NCBI GenBank assembly: GCA_046727955.1
Contig: JBKPDO010000216.1
Span: 46,848 to 110,847 of the forward strand
From: DASVXQ01 sp046727955
GTDB lineage: Bacteria; Actinomycetota; CALGFH01
Reading direction: 5' to 3'
Length of the DNA stretch: 64,000 bases
Shown: in pieces, positions 18,549 through 26,013 of the stretch
Layout: every line of letters starts with the position of its first letter
How positions within the stretch are numbered: the stretch's first letter is position 1
Made by a program: the position numbers and the translations under genes
The notes under the pieces: model-generated
What the model saw: the letters and a program-made list of their open reading frames with translations, nothing else
What the model was told of the DNA's origin: nothing
The model's database searches: none

Positions 18549-20969
18549 GTCCAGGCTGTTGTAGGTCCGTACCACGGTGAGCTCCGGACCCACCGTGGCC
18601 ACCGAGGCGTCCACCGCGGTGGTGGAGAAGTTGCCGACCTGGGGGTCGAACTCCTTGTCGTGGGTGGCGTACGGGGAGCCGGCCAGGTGGGAGGTCACCT
18701 CCGGCTGCGGCACCACCGTCAGCAGGGCGACCCGCGGACTTGCCGTCTCGGCGCCGTTGGCGTCCTTGACGAACCCGCGCCACAGATACGTCTTGTTCCA
18801 CACCAGCCTGCCCGCCGGCACGGTCCAGGCCGGGCTGGGCCCATAGGTCGAGCTGAAGCAGCCGACCGTGCTGCCGTCCTGCGCCCGCTCGCAGACCTCG
18901 AACTTGTACTGCAGGGTTGAGCCCGGCAGGGCGTCCAGGTCGATCGCGGTGGCCCACAGCTGCGGCGTCAGCGTCGGCGACTGGTACCCGTTCAGCGGGT
19001 ACACCTTCTGAACTACCGGAGGGATGTTGAAGACCTCGAGCACGATCCGGCCGGGCGGGACCTGCTCGTCGGTGAAGACCGGGCCGCCGGTGTGCACCAT
19101 GGTGAAGTCCAGGGTGTACACGCCCGCCGGTAGGGCCTTGATGGTCGCGTCGAGCGTGACCTTGGCGCCGCGAGCGACGTTGCCGGGCAGGTTGGCCGAC
19201 CGCTGCTGGACGACCAGCTTGCCCTTGGAGTTGAAGGCACGGTAGGCGAGGTAATAGGTGGTCGGCGTCCAGGTCTCCGCGCCCCGGTTGGTCACCGCGA
19301 TCCTGACCCTGCCGTCCTGGTTTTGCAGGACCACCGGGTTCGGCACCGGGTTCACGAACCAGTACGAGGCGTTGTACGGCGAGTGCGTGACGAACAGCCG
19401 CGGCGGGTTGGCCGTGGCCTGGCCGGTGAATTTCTTCCAGGCGAGCGAGTCCGTCACCGACGCCCGCACGGACAGGCCGTAATTGGGCTGGTCCCCGTTC
19501 ACCCACCGCTGCACTAGGTTGCGGCCGGCCACACCGAGGTCGAACAGCTCCCGGGCGGTGGGGCACGCCGATCTCGACTGTCCCAGCCCGATGAAGCCGT
19601 GGGCGAACGATTTGCTCGCCAGCGCCGCGCCGACCGCCGGCCCTGGATAGGTCAGGCCGGTGTTGCTCGCCGACCACGACTGGGTCACCGGATGGATCGT
19701 GACCGCGCGCGCCCTGCACGACGCCGCGTCGAAGTTCACCAGCTGCAGCTGCGCCCCGAAGATCGTGTGGAACCCGAGCCGGCTGACCAGGTCGGGGAAC
19801 GCGAGGTAGGTCGCGGACCTGACCCCGCCGCTAATCCCGGCGGTGAACTCCCACGCCCCACTGACCGACCCCCCGTCGCGCACCACCAGGCTGCTGCCTG
19901 GCTGCAGGGTGTCGACGCTGGGATCGACCTTCACCGGGTATTTCCGTGCGGGATCGCGCAGCCACGCCGAGTCCAGCGTGACCCGCAGCGCCGGCTGGCC
20001 GCCCTGGGTCACGATGCTGTAGGCGACGCCGTTCGAGGGTGCCGGAGCGCCCCCCTGGCCGCTGCCGCGCGAGTCCTCCATGAAGCCCGCCGGGACCACG
20101 GCCCGCTGCCGCCCGGTCGAGTCGGTGAGCGCCACCTGACTGCCGACCACGCGGGCGGTCAGCCCCCGCAGCCGCAGCGGGAACACGTAGCTGTGCGGCG
20201 CGGCGGGCGAGCGCAGCACGATCGTCTCCTTCAGCCCGCCGCCGGGTAGGGCCTGGATGTGGAGATCTGCGTCCGACCAGGCGTTCGCGTAGACGGCCGT
20301 GGCGCCCTGCACCCGCGCCGCCGTCGCCGTCGCGCCATACAGGCCGAAGGCGAGCTCGTGGTCGGCGTCCAGCGCCAGCCGCGCCACAGAGCCCGCGTCC
20401 GCGCGTGGCGCCAGCCGCAGGTCCGCGCCATCGGCGGCGTTCCGCCAGCCGCTGGCCGAGCCAGCAGCGGCGCCACCGGCGCCGGCTGGCAGCAGCCGGG
20501 TGTCCACCGGGGCCCAGCTCCCGTCCGGCAACCGGAAGTTGATGGGGCTTTCCGAGAACTCGGTGGTCTGGGTGCCGTCAGCGTTCTGGAAGGTGCGCTC
20601 GTAGGCGCGCCGCAGGCCGGGCAGCTCCCTGCTGGTCCTGGCGTCGAATCCCTGCACCGGCCGCGCCTGTGCAGCCACTACCCTGGTCGGGTTTGGCGGG
20701 GGCTCAGGCACCGGCTTGTCCGGCTGCAACGGGTACTTCGAGCGCAGCGTCTGCGGCTTGACGTGATTCCCCATCGAGGTCGCGACCTCGTGCTCCTTGC
20801 CCGCCGCGGATCCCCAGCGCTGCTCCGGCGCCGGCTGCGCCTCGTGCCTCGCGCCAAGCGACGACGACCCTGCCCATGGCGCTGACCCGACAGGGGTGAG
20901 GAATACGGCCATCACCAGGACCGCTGCCGACCAACGCCTACCATTGAGCCAACGAAAGACGGCGCTCAA
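18513..20969 (-). CDS. RHS gene N-terminal fragment: signal peptide, DNRLRE-type and Ig-like domains
   Basis: 818 residues from a TTG start at 20969 chosen because AGGAGG lies just upstream; the open frame extends to 21026 without an RBS. A signal peptide is visible (FRWLNGRRWSAAVLVMAVFL, then TPVGSAPWA). After a Pro-rich linker come a conserved secreted-RHS N-terminal region (FSESPINFRLPDGSWAPVD), a DNRLRE-like domain (VTIHPVTQSWSASNTGLTYP) and an Ig-like domain (VRIAVTNRGAETWTPTTYY). The end reads VVRTYNSLDLART before an early stop. The promoter region 100-200 bp upstream carries the same triple heptamer operator as the secreted propeller gene. It is secreted through Sec, unlike T6SS-delivered Gram-negative RHS proteins. 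Confidence 0.85.
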   Translation of the reverse strand: MSAVFRWLNGRRWSAAVLVMAVFLTPVGSAPWAGSSSLGARHEAQPAPEQRWGSAAGKEHEVATSMGNHVKPQTLRSKYPLQPDKPVPEPPPNPTRVVAAQARPVQGFDARTSRELPGLRRAYERTFQNADGTQTTEFSESPINFRLPDGSWAPVDTRLLPAGAGGAAAGSASGWRNAADGADLRLAPRADAGSVARLALDADHELAFGLYGATATAARVQGATAVYANAWSDADLHIQALPGGGLKETIVLRSPAAPHSYVFPLRLRGLTARVVGSQVALTDSTGRQRAVVPAGFMEDSRGSGQGGAPAPSNGVAYSIVTQGGQPALRVTLDSAWLRDPARKYPVKVDPSVDTLQPGSSLVVRDGGSVSGAWEFTAGISGGVRSATYLAFPDLVSRLGFHTIFGAQLQLVNFDAASCRARAVTIHPVTQSWSASNTGLTYPGPAVGAALASKSFAHGFIGLGQSRSACPTARELFDLGVAGRNLVQRWVNGDQPNYGLSVRASVTDSLAWKKFTGQATANPPRLFVTHSPYNASYWFVNPVPNPVVLQNQDGRVRIAVTNRGAETWTPTTYYLAYRAFNSKGKLVVQQRSANLPGNVARGAKVTLDATIKALPAGVYTLDFTMVHTGGPVFTDEQVPPGRIVLEVFNIPPVVQKVYPLNGYQSPTLTPQLWATAIDLDALPGSTLQYKFEVCERAQDGSTVGCFSSTYGPSPAWTVPAGRLVWNKTYLWRGFVKDANGAETASPRVALLTVVPQPEVTSHLAGSPYATHDKEFDPQVGNFSTTAVDASVATVGPELTVVRTYNSLDLARTPRSGRAG

Positions 20970-21122
20970 GGAATCCTCCTCGACTGGACGACACAGCAGG
21001 GAGCCACGGCCAAATTTCGTAGCCAAAAGGCCACGCCCGGCCGTCCGATACAGTCACGAAAACAGTCGAGACATTTGAGCTGACCTCGCGGTGGCGCCGC
21101 TTCGGCGTCAGCTCACAGAGCA

Positions 21123-21167
21123 AGCGTACGAGATGGCGGCTAACAAACGACTAACAAGCCACTAACG
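21123..21167 (-). promoter_or_regulatory. SARP-type operator and -10 box of the RHS gene
   Basis: Plus-strand heptamers GCTAACA (21139), ACTAACA (21150) and ACTAACG (21161) repeat with exactly 11-bp period. On the minus strand a 10-nt spacer ending CTCG leads to TACGCT (21128-21123), a TANNNT box. Across the 29-bp operator only three bases differ from the site at 9788-9816, while flanking sequence is unrelated. Confidence 0.8.
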
Positions 21168-21350
21168 TGATTTCACGCGGCGAATCGGACCCCAGGGCTC
21201 CGGCGGACTCGCGAATGGGCCAGCCAGCATCGTGGGGCGATGGCTCCGCCGGACGCCCCAGCCGCCCAATCTGCTCTATCAGGTCAGCGCGTCCTTCGCG
21301 CGTCCGGGATATGCTGCCCTGACCCGAGATCGCGGGCAGGAGGTGATCAC

Positions 21351-22091
21351 GTGCAGCACGTGCAGGTCGGGGAAGGCATTCACCGGCTGACACCGGGCGT
21401 CTGCAACTTCTACCTGATCGAGGACGCCGGAAAGCTCGTCCTGGTCGACGCCGGGGCGCCCCGCGACTGGGACCTGCTGGTGCGCACCCTGGCGGCCCTG
21501 GGCCGCAGGCTCGACGACCTCGACGCCGTGCTGATCACCCACGCCCACAGCGACCACACCGGCTTCGCCGAGCACGCCCGCACCACCGCCTCGGCGCCGG
21601 TGTGGATCCACCAGGCGGACGCCGCGGTCGCCAAGGGCGCCCAGCCCGGCAAGAACGACGGCAAGGCCAGGTCGTACCTGCTGCGGGTCGAGTTCTACCG
21701 GACGCTGTTCTCGCTCACGCGCCGGGGGGCCACCAAGCTGATCCCCATCAGGGAGGTGTCCACCTTCGCCGATGGCGAGACGCTGGCGGTGCCGGGTGAG
21801 CCCCGGGCGGTGCATGCACCCGGCCACACTCCGGGGAGTGCCGCGCTGTTGCTGGAGGGGCGGCGGGTGCTGTTGAGCGGCGACGTGCTGGTGACCAGGA
21901 ACCCGCTGACCGGCCGGGTCGGCCCGCAGATCATGCCGTCGGGCCTCAACCGCGACACCCCGCAGGCGCTTCGATCGCTTGATGTCTTGGACGGCATCCC
22001 GGCCGACGTGCTCCTGCCGGGCCACGGCGAGCCCTGGACCCAGGGCGCGGCCGAGGCAGCCCGGCTGGCAAGGGTGGCCGGCCCCTCCTAG
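21351..22091 (+). CDS. MBL-fold metallohydrolase
   Basis: A 246-residue metallo-beta-lactamase-fold protein. The GTG at 21351 is preceded by a strong AGGAGGTGA. The zinc site is complete: THAHSDHTG (HxHxDH), HAPGHTPGS, GDVL and LLPGHGEPW. There is no signal peptide, so it is cytosolic. Glyoxalase II-like and quorum-lactonase-like hydrolases share this layout; the substrate cannot be read from the sequence. It is divergent from the RHS gene with the SARP operator between them, about 180 bp upstream of its start. A TATGCT hexamer at about 21310 may be its own -10 box. Confidence 0.88.
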   Translation: MQHVQVGEGIHRLTPGVCNFYLIEDAGKLVLVDAGAPRDWDLLVRTLAALGRRLDDLDAVLITHAHSDHTGFAEHARTTASAPVWIHQADAAVAKGAQPGKNDGKARSYLLRVEFYRTLFSLTRRGATKLIPIREVSTFADGETLAVPGEPRAVHAPGHTPGSAALLLEGRRVLLSGDVLVTRNPLTGRVGPQIMPSGLNRDTPQALRSLDVLDGIPADVLLPGHGEPWTQGAAEAARLARVAGPS

Positions 22092-22307
22092 TTCGATTGT
22101 CGGGCCAAGCTGTGGCTCTCGACCGATGACGGCCGCACCTGGACCCGGGTCGGGCTGCGGACGCTCGGCAACGGCCGCTTCCGCGGCACCCTGCCGGGCA
22201 GCGCGCTCACCGCTGGCAGCTTCGTGTCCCTGCGCGCCACCGCCCGGGACGCGGCCGGTGCCACCATCGACCAGACCCTGATCCGATCGTTCGCGATCCG
22301 GCCGTGA
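22092..22307 (+). pseudogene. C-terminal remnant of a secreted peptidase-like protein
   Basis: Directly after the MBL stop the same frame continues open for 71 codons without a start: LWLSTDDGRTWTRVGL, then GNGRFRGTLPG, VSLRATARDAAG and QTLIRSFAI. This is the pattern of the C-terminal Ig-like tail of many actinobacterial secreted subtilases (ATDGDGNSVEQTVIRAY type). With no start or catalytic part, it is a gene relic, perhaps from the same kind of protease as the broken gene at 44137. Confidence 0.5.
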
Positions 22308-22378
22308 CGTCGCGTGTGGATAGTCGCATGTGGATAAAGGACTTGCCGGATCGGCCAGGGGGCGGACAGGATGGGCGC

Positions 22379-23743
22379 ATGCATGCTCCGCCAGGCGTCG
22401 ACGCCCGGAGCTGGGCCCCTGACGGCTGGCGTTTCCTGCCTGCGGCCCAGCAGCCGGACTGGCCGGACCCGGCCGCCCTCGAGGCGGTCCTTCAGCAGAT
22501 CGCCGCCCTGCCACCGCTGGTGTTCGCGGGCGAGGCGCGCACCCTCCAGGCCTCCCTGGCCCAGGTGGCCGCGGGCCACGGCTTCCTGCTGCAGGCGGGC
22601 GACTGCGCCGAGTCGTTCGATGCGTTCTCGGCCAACAACATTCGCGACAAGCTCAAGGTCATCCTGCAGATGGCCGTGGTCCTCACCTACGGCGCCGGCC
22701 TGCCGGTGGTCAAGGTCGGGCGTATCGCCGGCCAGTTCGCCAAGCCTCGCAGCGCGCCGGTCGAGGTGCTGGACGGCGTCGAGCTACCGTCCTTCCGCGG
22801 CGACATAGTCAACGGCATCGAGCCCACTGCCGAGGCCCGCCGCCCCGACCCGGGCCGCATGCTGCGCGCCTACCACCAGGCGGCGGCCACGCTGAACCTG
22901 CTGCGCGCGTTCACCAAGGGTGGCTTCGCCGACCTGCACCAGGTGCATACCTGGAACCAGGAATTCGTCGCCCGCAGCCCGGCGGGGCGGCGCTACGACA
23001 CGACCGCCGACGCCATCGACCGGGCGCTGCGCTTCATGACCGCCTGCGGGATCGAGGTCGCCGCCACGCCCGCCCTGCACGAGGTCGACTTCTACACCTC
23101 GCACGAGGCGCTGCTGCTCGGCTTCGAGCAGGCCATGACGCGCCAGGACAGCCTCACCGGCGGCTGGTACGACACCAGCGCCCACCTGCTCTGGATCGGC
23201 GAGCGGACGCGCCAGCCCGGGGGTGCGCACGTCGAGTTCCTGGCCGGGGTCGGCAACCCGATCGGCGTCAAGGTCGGCCCGAGCGCCACGCCGGACGAGC
23301 TGGTGGCGACCTGCCGGCGCCTCGACCCGCAGCGCGTCCCCGGACGGCTGACCCTGATTGCGCGGCTCGGCGCCGCGCGCGTCCAGAGCGCCCTGCCGCC
23401 GCTGGTCGGCGCGGTCGCCGGGGCGGGGCACCCGGTGGTGTGGACCTGCGATCCGATGCACGGCAACACCTTCGTGGGCCCGTCCGGGCACAAGACCCGC
23501 CGCTTCGACGACGTGATGGCCGAGCTGGCGGGTTTCTTCGCCGTGCACCGCTCGCTCGGCACCCATCCGGGCGGCATCCACGTCGAGCTCACCGGCGACG
23601 ACGTGACCGAGTGCCTCGGCGGCGCGGACGAGATCGAGGACGGCCACCTGAGCCGCCGTTACGAGACGGCCTGCGACCCGCGGCTCAACGCCAGCCAGGC
23701 CCTCGAGCTTGCCTTCCAGGTCGCCGAGCTGCTCCGCGGCTGA
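22379..23743 (+). CDS. aroG: 3-deoxy-D-arabino-heptulosonate 7-phosphate synthase, class II
   Basis: A 454-residue type II DAHP synthase, first enzyme of the shikimate pathway (phosphoenolpyruvate plus erythrose 4-phosphate). Signature stretches are QAGDCAESFDAF, VVKVGRIAGQFAKPRS, THPGGIHVELTGDDVTEC and CDPMHGNTF. Length and layout match the Mycobacterium tuberculosis AroG-type enzyme, with a shorter N-terminal extension. The start at 22379 (MHAPPGVDARSW) fits the family; an in-frame ATG at 22328 is possible, and no strong RBS decides between them. It stands alone, without other aro genes nearby. Confidence 0.92.
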   Translation: MHAPPGVDARSWAPDGWRFLPAAQQPDWPDPAALEAVLQQIAALPPLVFAGEARTLQASLAQVAAGHGFLLQAGDCAESFDAFSANNIRDKLKVILQMAVVLTYGAGLPVVKVGRIAGQFAKPRSAPVEVLDGVELPSFRGDIVNGIEPTAEARRPDPGRMLRAYHQAAATLNLLRAFTKGGFADLHQVHTWNQEFVARSPAGRRYDTTADAIDRALRFMTACGIEVAATPALHEVDFYTSHEALLLGFEQAMTRQDSLTGGWYDTSAHLLWIGERTRQPGGAHVEFLAGVGNPIGVKVGPSATPDELVATCRRLDPQRVPGRLTLIARLGAARVQSALPPLVGAVAGAGHPVVWTCDPMHGNTFVGPSGHKTRRFDDVMAELAGFFAVHRSLGTHPGGIHVELTGDDVTECLGGADEIEDGHLSRRYETACDPRLNASQALELAFQVAELLRG

Positions 23744-23814
23744 GCGGCCCTCCAACCATGCGCTTTCCCAGGCACCTCACGCTGGCACTATTCATGTGAG
23801 GCGCGATCTGGCGT

Positions 23815-23860
23815 AGGATAGTGAGACTTTCTAATTCTCAGATTTTCTCATAGACACACC
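23815..23860 (+). promoter_or_regulatory. Promoter/operator region of the AbrB-RelE-like module
   Basis: A TAGGAT hexamer at about 23814 is followed by an AT-rich stretch (TTTCTAATTCTCA, then GATTTTCTC) with repeated TTCTC-type elements, unusual in this GC-rich DNA. AbrB/MazE antitoxins usually repress their own operon at such AT-rich dyads. Assignment is by position. Confidence 0.4.
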
Positions 23861-23870
23861 AGGAGGCGAC

Positions 23871-24203
23871 ATGGCAAGCTCCCAGGGCAACGAGGGAGTC
23901 GGTCCCGTCTTCCGTACGAACGTCCGGGCCAAGGGTCAGATCACGCTGCCGGAGGAGATTCGGCGCGCGGCGAAGCTCGAGGAAGGGGACCTGCTCGAGA
24001 TCGAGGTTCAGGATGAGGGGGTCATCGTGCTCCGCCCAGTGGGAACGATCGATCGCGACCAGGCATGGTTCTGGACGGAGGAGTGGCAGCGCCGCGAGCG
24101 GGAGGCGTCAGAGGACATCAAGGCCGGCCGGACCATCAAGTTCGACAGCGGCGAGGAGCTGCTGCGGTACCTCGACGAGGTGGCCGAGGGGCTGGACTCG
24201 TGA
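23871..24203 (+). CDS. AbrB/MazE/SpoVT-family antitoxin
   Basis: A 110-residue protein. Residues 15-60 form the swapped-hairpin DNA-binding domain (NVRAKGQITLPEEIRRAA, EEGDLLEIEVQDEGVIVL). The C-terminal half is charged and helical (EEWQRREREASEDIKAG), as expected for toxin binding. The ATG has AGGAGG 6 nt upstream. The stop is followed by three bases and the start of the toxin gene, a typical toxin-antitoxin operon. Confidence 0.88.
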   Translation: MASSQGNEGVGPVFRTNVRAKGQITLPEEIRRAAKLEEGDLLEIEVQDEGVIVLRPVGTIDRDQAWFWTEEWQRREREASEDIKAGRTIKFDSGEELLRYLDEVAEGLDS

Positions 24204-24206
24204 GCC

Positions 24207-24494
24207 ATGTCCACCTACGAGCTGACCACCTCGTGCAAGATCGACTGGCAGAAGCTCAGCCTGGAGGAGCAGGCGCGGTTCAGAGCGGTGCTGCGACGGT
24301 TCATCCAGGACACTGAGCGCGGGCACTTCCGGCCCGGCCTGCGCGTGAAGGGCGTCCGCACCGCCCCAGGGGTCTTCGAGATGACCTGGGCCCCTGACGG
24401 GCGGGCGACCTTCGAGATCAGCGCCACGCGAGGAAAGGGGCTGCACGTGGTCTGGCGTCGCATCGGCGACCACTCCATCCTCGACCGGCCGTGA
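24207..24494 (+). CDS. RelE/ParE-superfamily-like toxin
   Basis: A 95-residue protein directly after the AbrB-type antitoxin. The layout is two N-terminal helices (DWQKLSLEEQARFRAVLRRF) followed by beta strands (LRVKGVRTAPGVFEMTWAPD, ATFEISATRGKGLHVVWRRI), the small barrel of RelE/ParE toxins. Conserved basic residues in RVKGVR and WRRIGDH could serve RNA cleavage or gyrase binding, which I cannot distinguish. The assignment rests on size, fold pattern and the antitoxin neighbour. Confidence 0.75.
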   Translation: MSTYELTTSCKIDWQKLSLEEQARFRAVLRRFIQDTERGHFRPGLRVKGVRTAPGVFEMTWAPDGRATFEISATRGKGLHVVWRRIGDHSILDRP

Positions 24495-24507
24495 CGGCTC
24501 AGGCCTC

Positions 24508-25914
24508 TCAGCTGGCGGGGGATGGCGACGGCGGCTGGATGCGGAAGCGGCGCCAGTACTCCCTGCCGGACTCGGGCAAGGAATGGATGGGGTCGTAGTA
24601 CTCGTAGCGGCGCTGGAGCGCGTCCGGGTCGTCGAACTCGATCCCGGTGCGATAGCTCTTGGTCCAGTACGAGATGCCCTTCTCGCGGTCGTACGACTCC
24701 GTCTGGTGCACCCAGCGCTTGCCGACGAAGGGGACGTCGCAGACCACCCGGGGGGTGGCGAAGCCCGGCAGGTAGCCCATGATCCCGTGCTGCAACGCCT
24801 GCGCCTGTCCTACCGAGATACGCCAGTGCTCTGAGTTGGGGATCATGTCGCACATGTAGAAGTAGTACGGCATGATCTTGGCCCGGTCGAGCAGGGTGAA
24901 GCACAGCTCGAGCAGGGCGGTCACGCTGGTGTTGACGCCGCGCAGCAGCACGCCCTGGTTGCGGACGTCCCGGAAGCCCATGTCGAGCAGCCTGCGGACC
25001 ACCCTGCCGACTAGCGGGGTGAGCTGGTTGGCGTGGTTGACGTGGGTGTGCACCGCCAGGTCGACCCCGCGCTGCACTGCCTTGGCCGCCACGCGCTCCA
25101 AGCCGCGCAGGACCTCGTCCTGCAGGAAGTGCTGTGGGATGCCCATCAGGCCCTTGGTGGCCAGGCGCACGTCGCGGACGCTGTCGATGTCCAGCAGTTG
25201 TGACAGGAATTCGGTGAGCACGCGGATCGGCAGGTTGGCGATGTCGCCGCCGGACACCACCACGTCGCGCACCGAGGGGGTTTGGCGCAGGTAGTCCAGG
25301 ATCTGCTCGTGCCGGCTCGGCTGCTTGACCTGGAACTTGTACTTGGCGACCTGGGGCGTGGAGTTGCCGACCAGGTCCATGCGGGTGCAGTGGCCACAGT
25401 ACTGCGGACAGGTGGAGAGCACCTCGGCCAGGACCTTGGTGGGGTAGCGGTGGGTGAGCCCCTCGACCGCCCACATGTCGGCCTCGTGGAGGCTGTCGCG
25501 GGTGGCCATCGGGTGGCTCGGCCACTCGGCGTCGCGGTCGTCGAAGGCGGGCAGCATGTAGCGGCGCACCGGGTCGGCCCACAGGTCCTGCTCGTCCATG
25601 GTGTTGAGCATGTGCGGCGGGAGCAGCATCGACATGGTCGCCCGCTCGGCCTGGTCCCGCTCGATCGAGGCGAGCAGGCTGTCGGGGAGCAGGTCGCCGA
25701 GGGCGGCCGTGAGCTGGCGCAGGTTCTTGACCGAATGGGCGCGCTGCCACTGGGCTGACTCCCACTCGGCGGCGCTGACGCCGGCGTAGCCTGGCAGGCG
25801 CCGCCAGTCGGGCTCGACCCACTCACGCTGGAGCGGGTACGGGAACGGCTGCTCGACGGCGTGCGCGCGCGGAACCCGCGGGGCGAAAGGACCGGGATGG
25901 GGCATGTCGCTCAT
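24508..25914 (-). CDS. Lysine 2,3-aminomutase family radical SAM enzyme
   Basis: A 468-residue radical SAM/PLP enzyme. The iron-sulfur motif is STCPQYCGHCTRMD (CxxxCGHC) and VVVSGGDIANLP is the GGD SAM site. THVNHANQLTPLVGRVVR and LLRGVNTSVTALLEL follow the KamA/EamA pattern, and the PLP-region RVVCDVPFVGKRW is present. It converts an alpha-amino acid (lysine or glutamate) to the beta-amino acid, often for a compatible solute. The acetyltransferase partner ablB of the N-acetyl-beta-lysine pathway is not adjacent, so substrate and role stay open. N- and C-termini are somewhat extended. It is convergent with the toxin gene, 13 bases between stops. Confidence 0.88.
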   Translation of the reverse strand: MSDMPHPGPFAPRVPRAHAVEQPFPYPLQREWVEPDWRRLPGYAGVSAAEWESAQWQRAHSVKNLRQLTAALGDLLPDSLLASIERDQAERATMSMLLPPHMLNTMDEQDLWADPVRRYMLPAFDDRDAEWPSHPMATRDSLHEADMWAVEGLTHRYPTKVLAEVLSTCPQYCGHCTRMDLVGNSTPQVAKYKFQVKQPSRHEQILDYLRQTPSVRDVVVSGGDIANLPIRVLTEFLSQLLDIDSVRDVRLATKGLMGIPQHFLQDEVLRGLERVAAKAVQRGVDLAVHTHVNHANQLTPLVGRVVRRLLDMGFRDVRNQGVLLRGVNTSVTALLELCFTLLDRAKIMPYYFYMCDMIPNSEHWRISVGQAQALQHGIMGYLPGFATPRVVCDVPFVGKRWVHQTESYDREKGISYWTKSYRTGIEFDDPDALQRRYEYYDPIHSLPESGREYWRRFRIQPPSPSPAS

Positions 25915-26013
25915 TTCGGGTGGACCTCAGAGACTGCTGGTCTTGGCGGGGCAACCACACCGGCGCCCGCCGGGGGGCCGTGCTACGGCCCGTCGACCGG
26001 CAGCGGCGCGCGG

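Larger units (their letters stand above)
11629..20969 (-). pseudogene. Complete RHS polymorphic toxin gene as reconstructed (three frame breaks)
   Basis: The four fragments listed separately are parts of one gene running from a TTG start at 20969 to the stop at 11629. Breaks are near 18545 and 18160 (one base missing at each) and at 12760-12809 (25-bp tandem duplication). Span 9,341 bases, plus 2, minus 25, gives 9,318, exactly 3,106 codons. Order of the ideal protein: signal peptide, DNRLRE-type and Ig-like domains, RHS N-terminal part, LamG-like domain, about 1,400 residues of YD repeats, RHS core end, Gly-rich linker, GIY-YIG-like toxin. Whether the breaks are real or sequence errors cannot be decided here. 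Confidence 0.8.

Noticed and set aside
24215..25822. 535-codon minus-strand frame overlapping the aminomutase gene
   Set aside because: The +1 frame of the kamA-like gene; Arg/Pro/Ala-rich translation without motifs.
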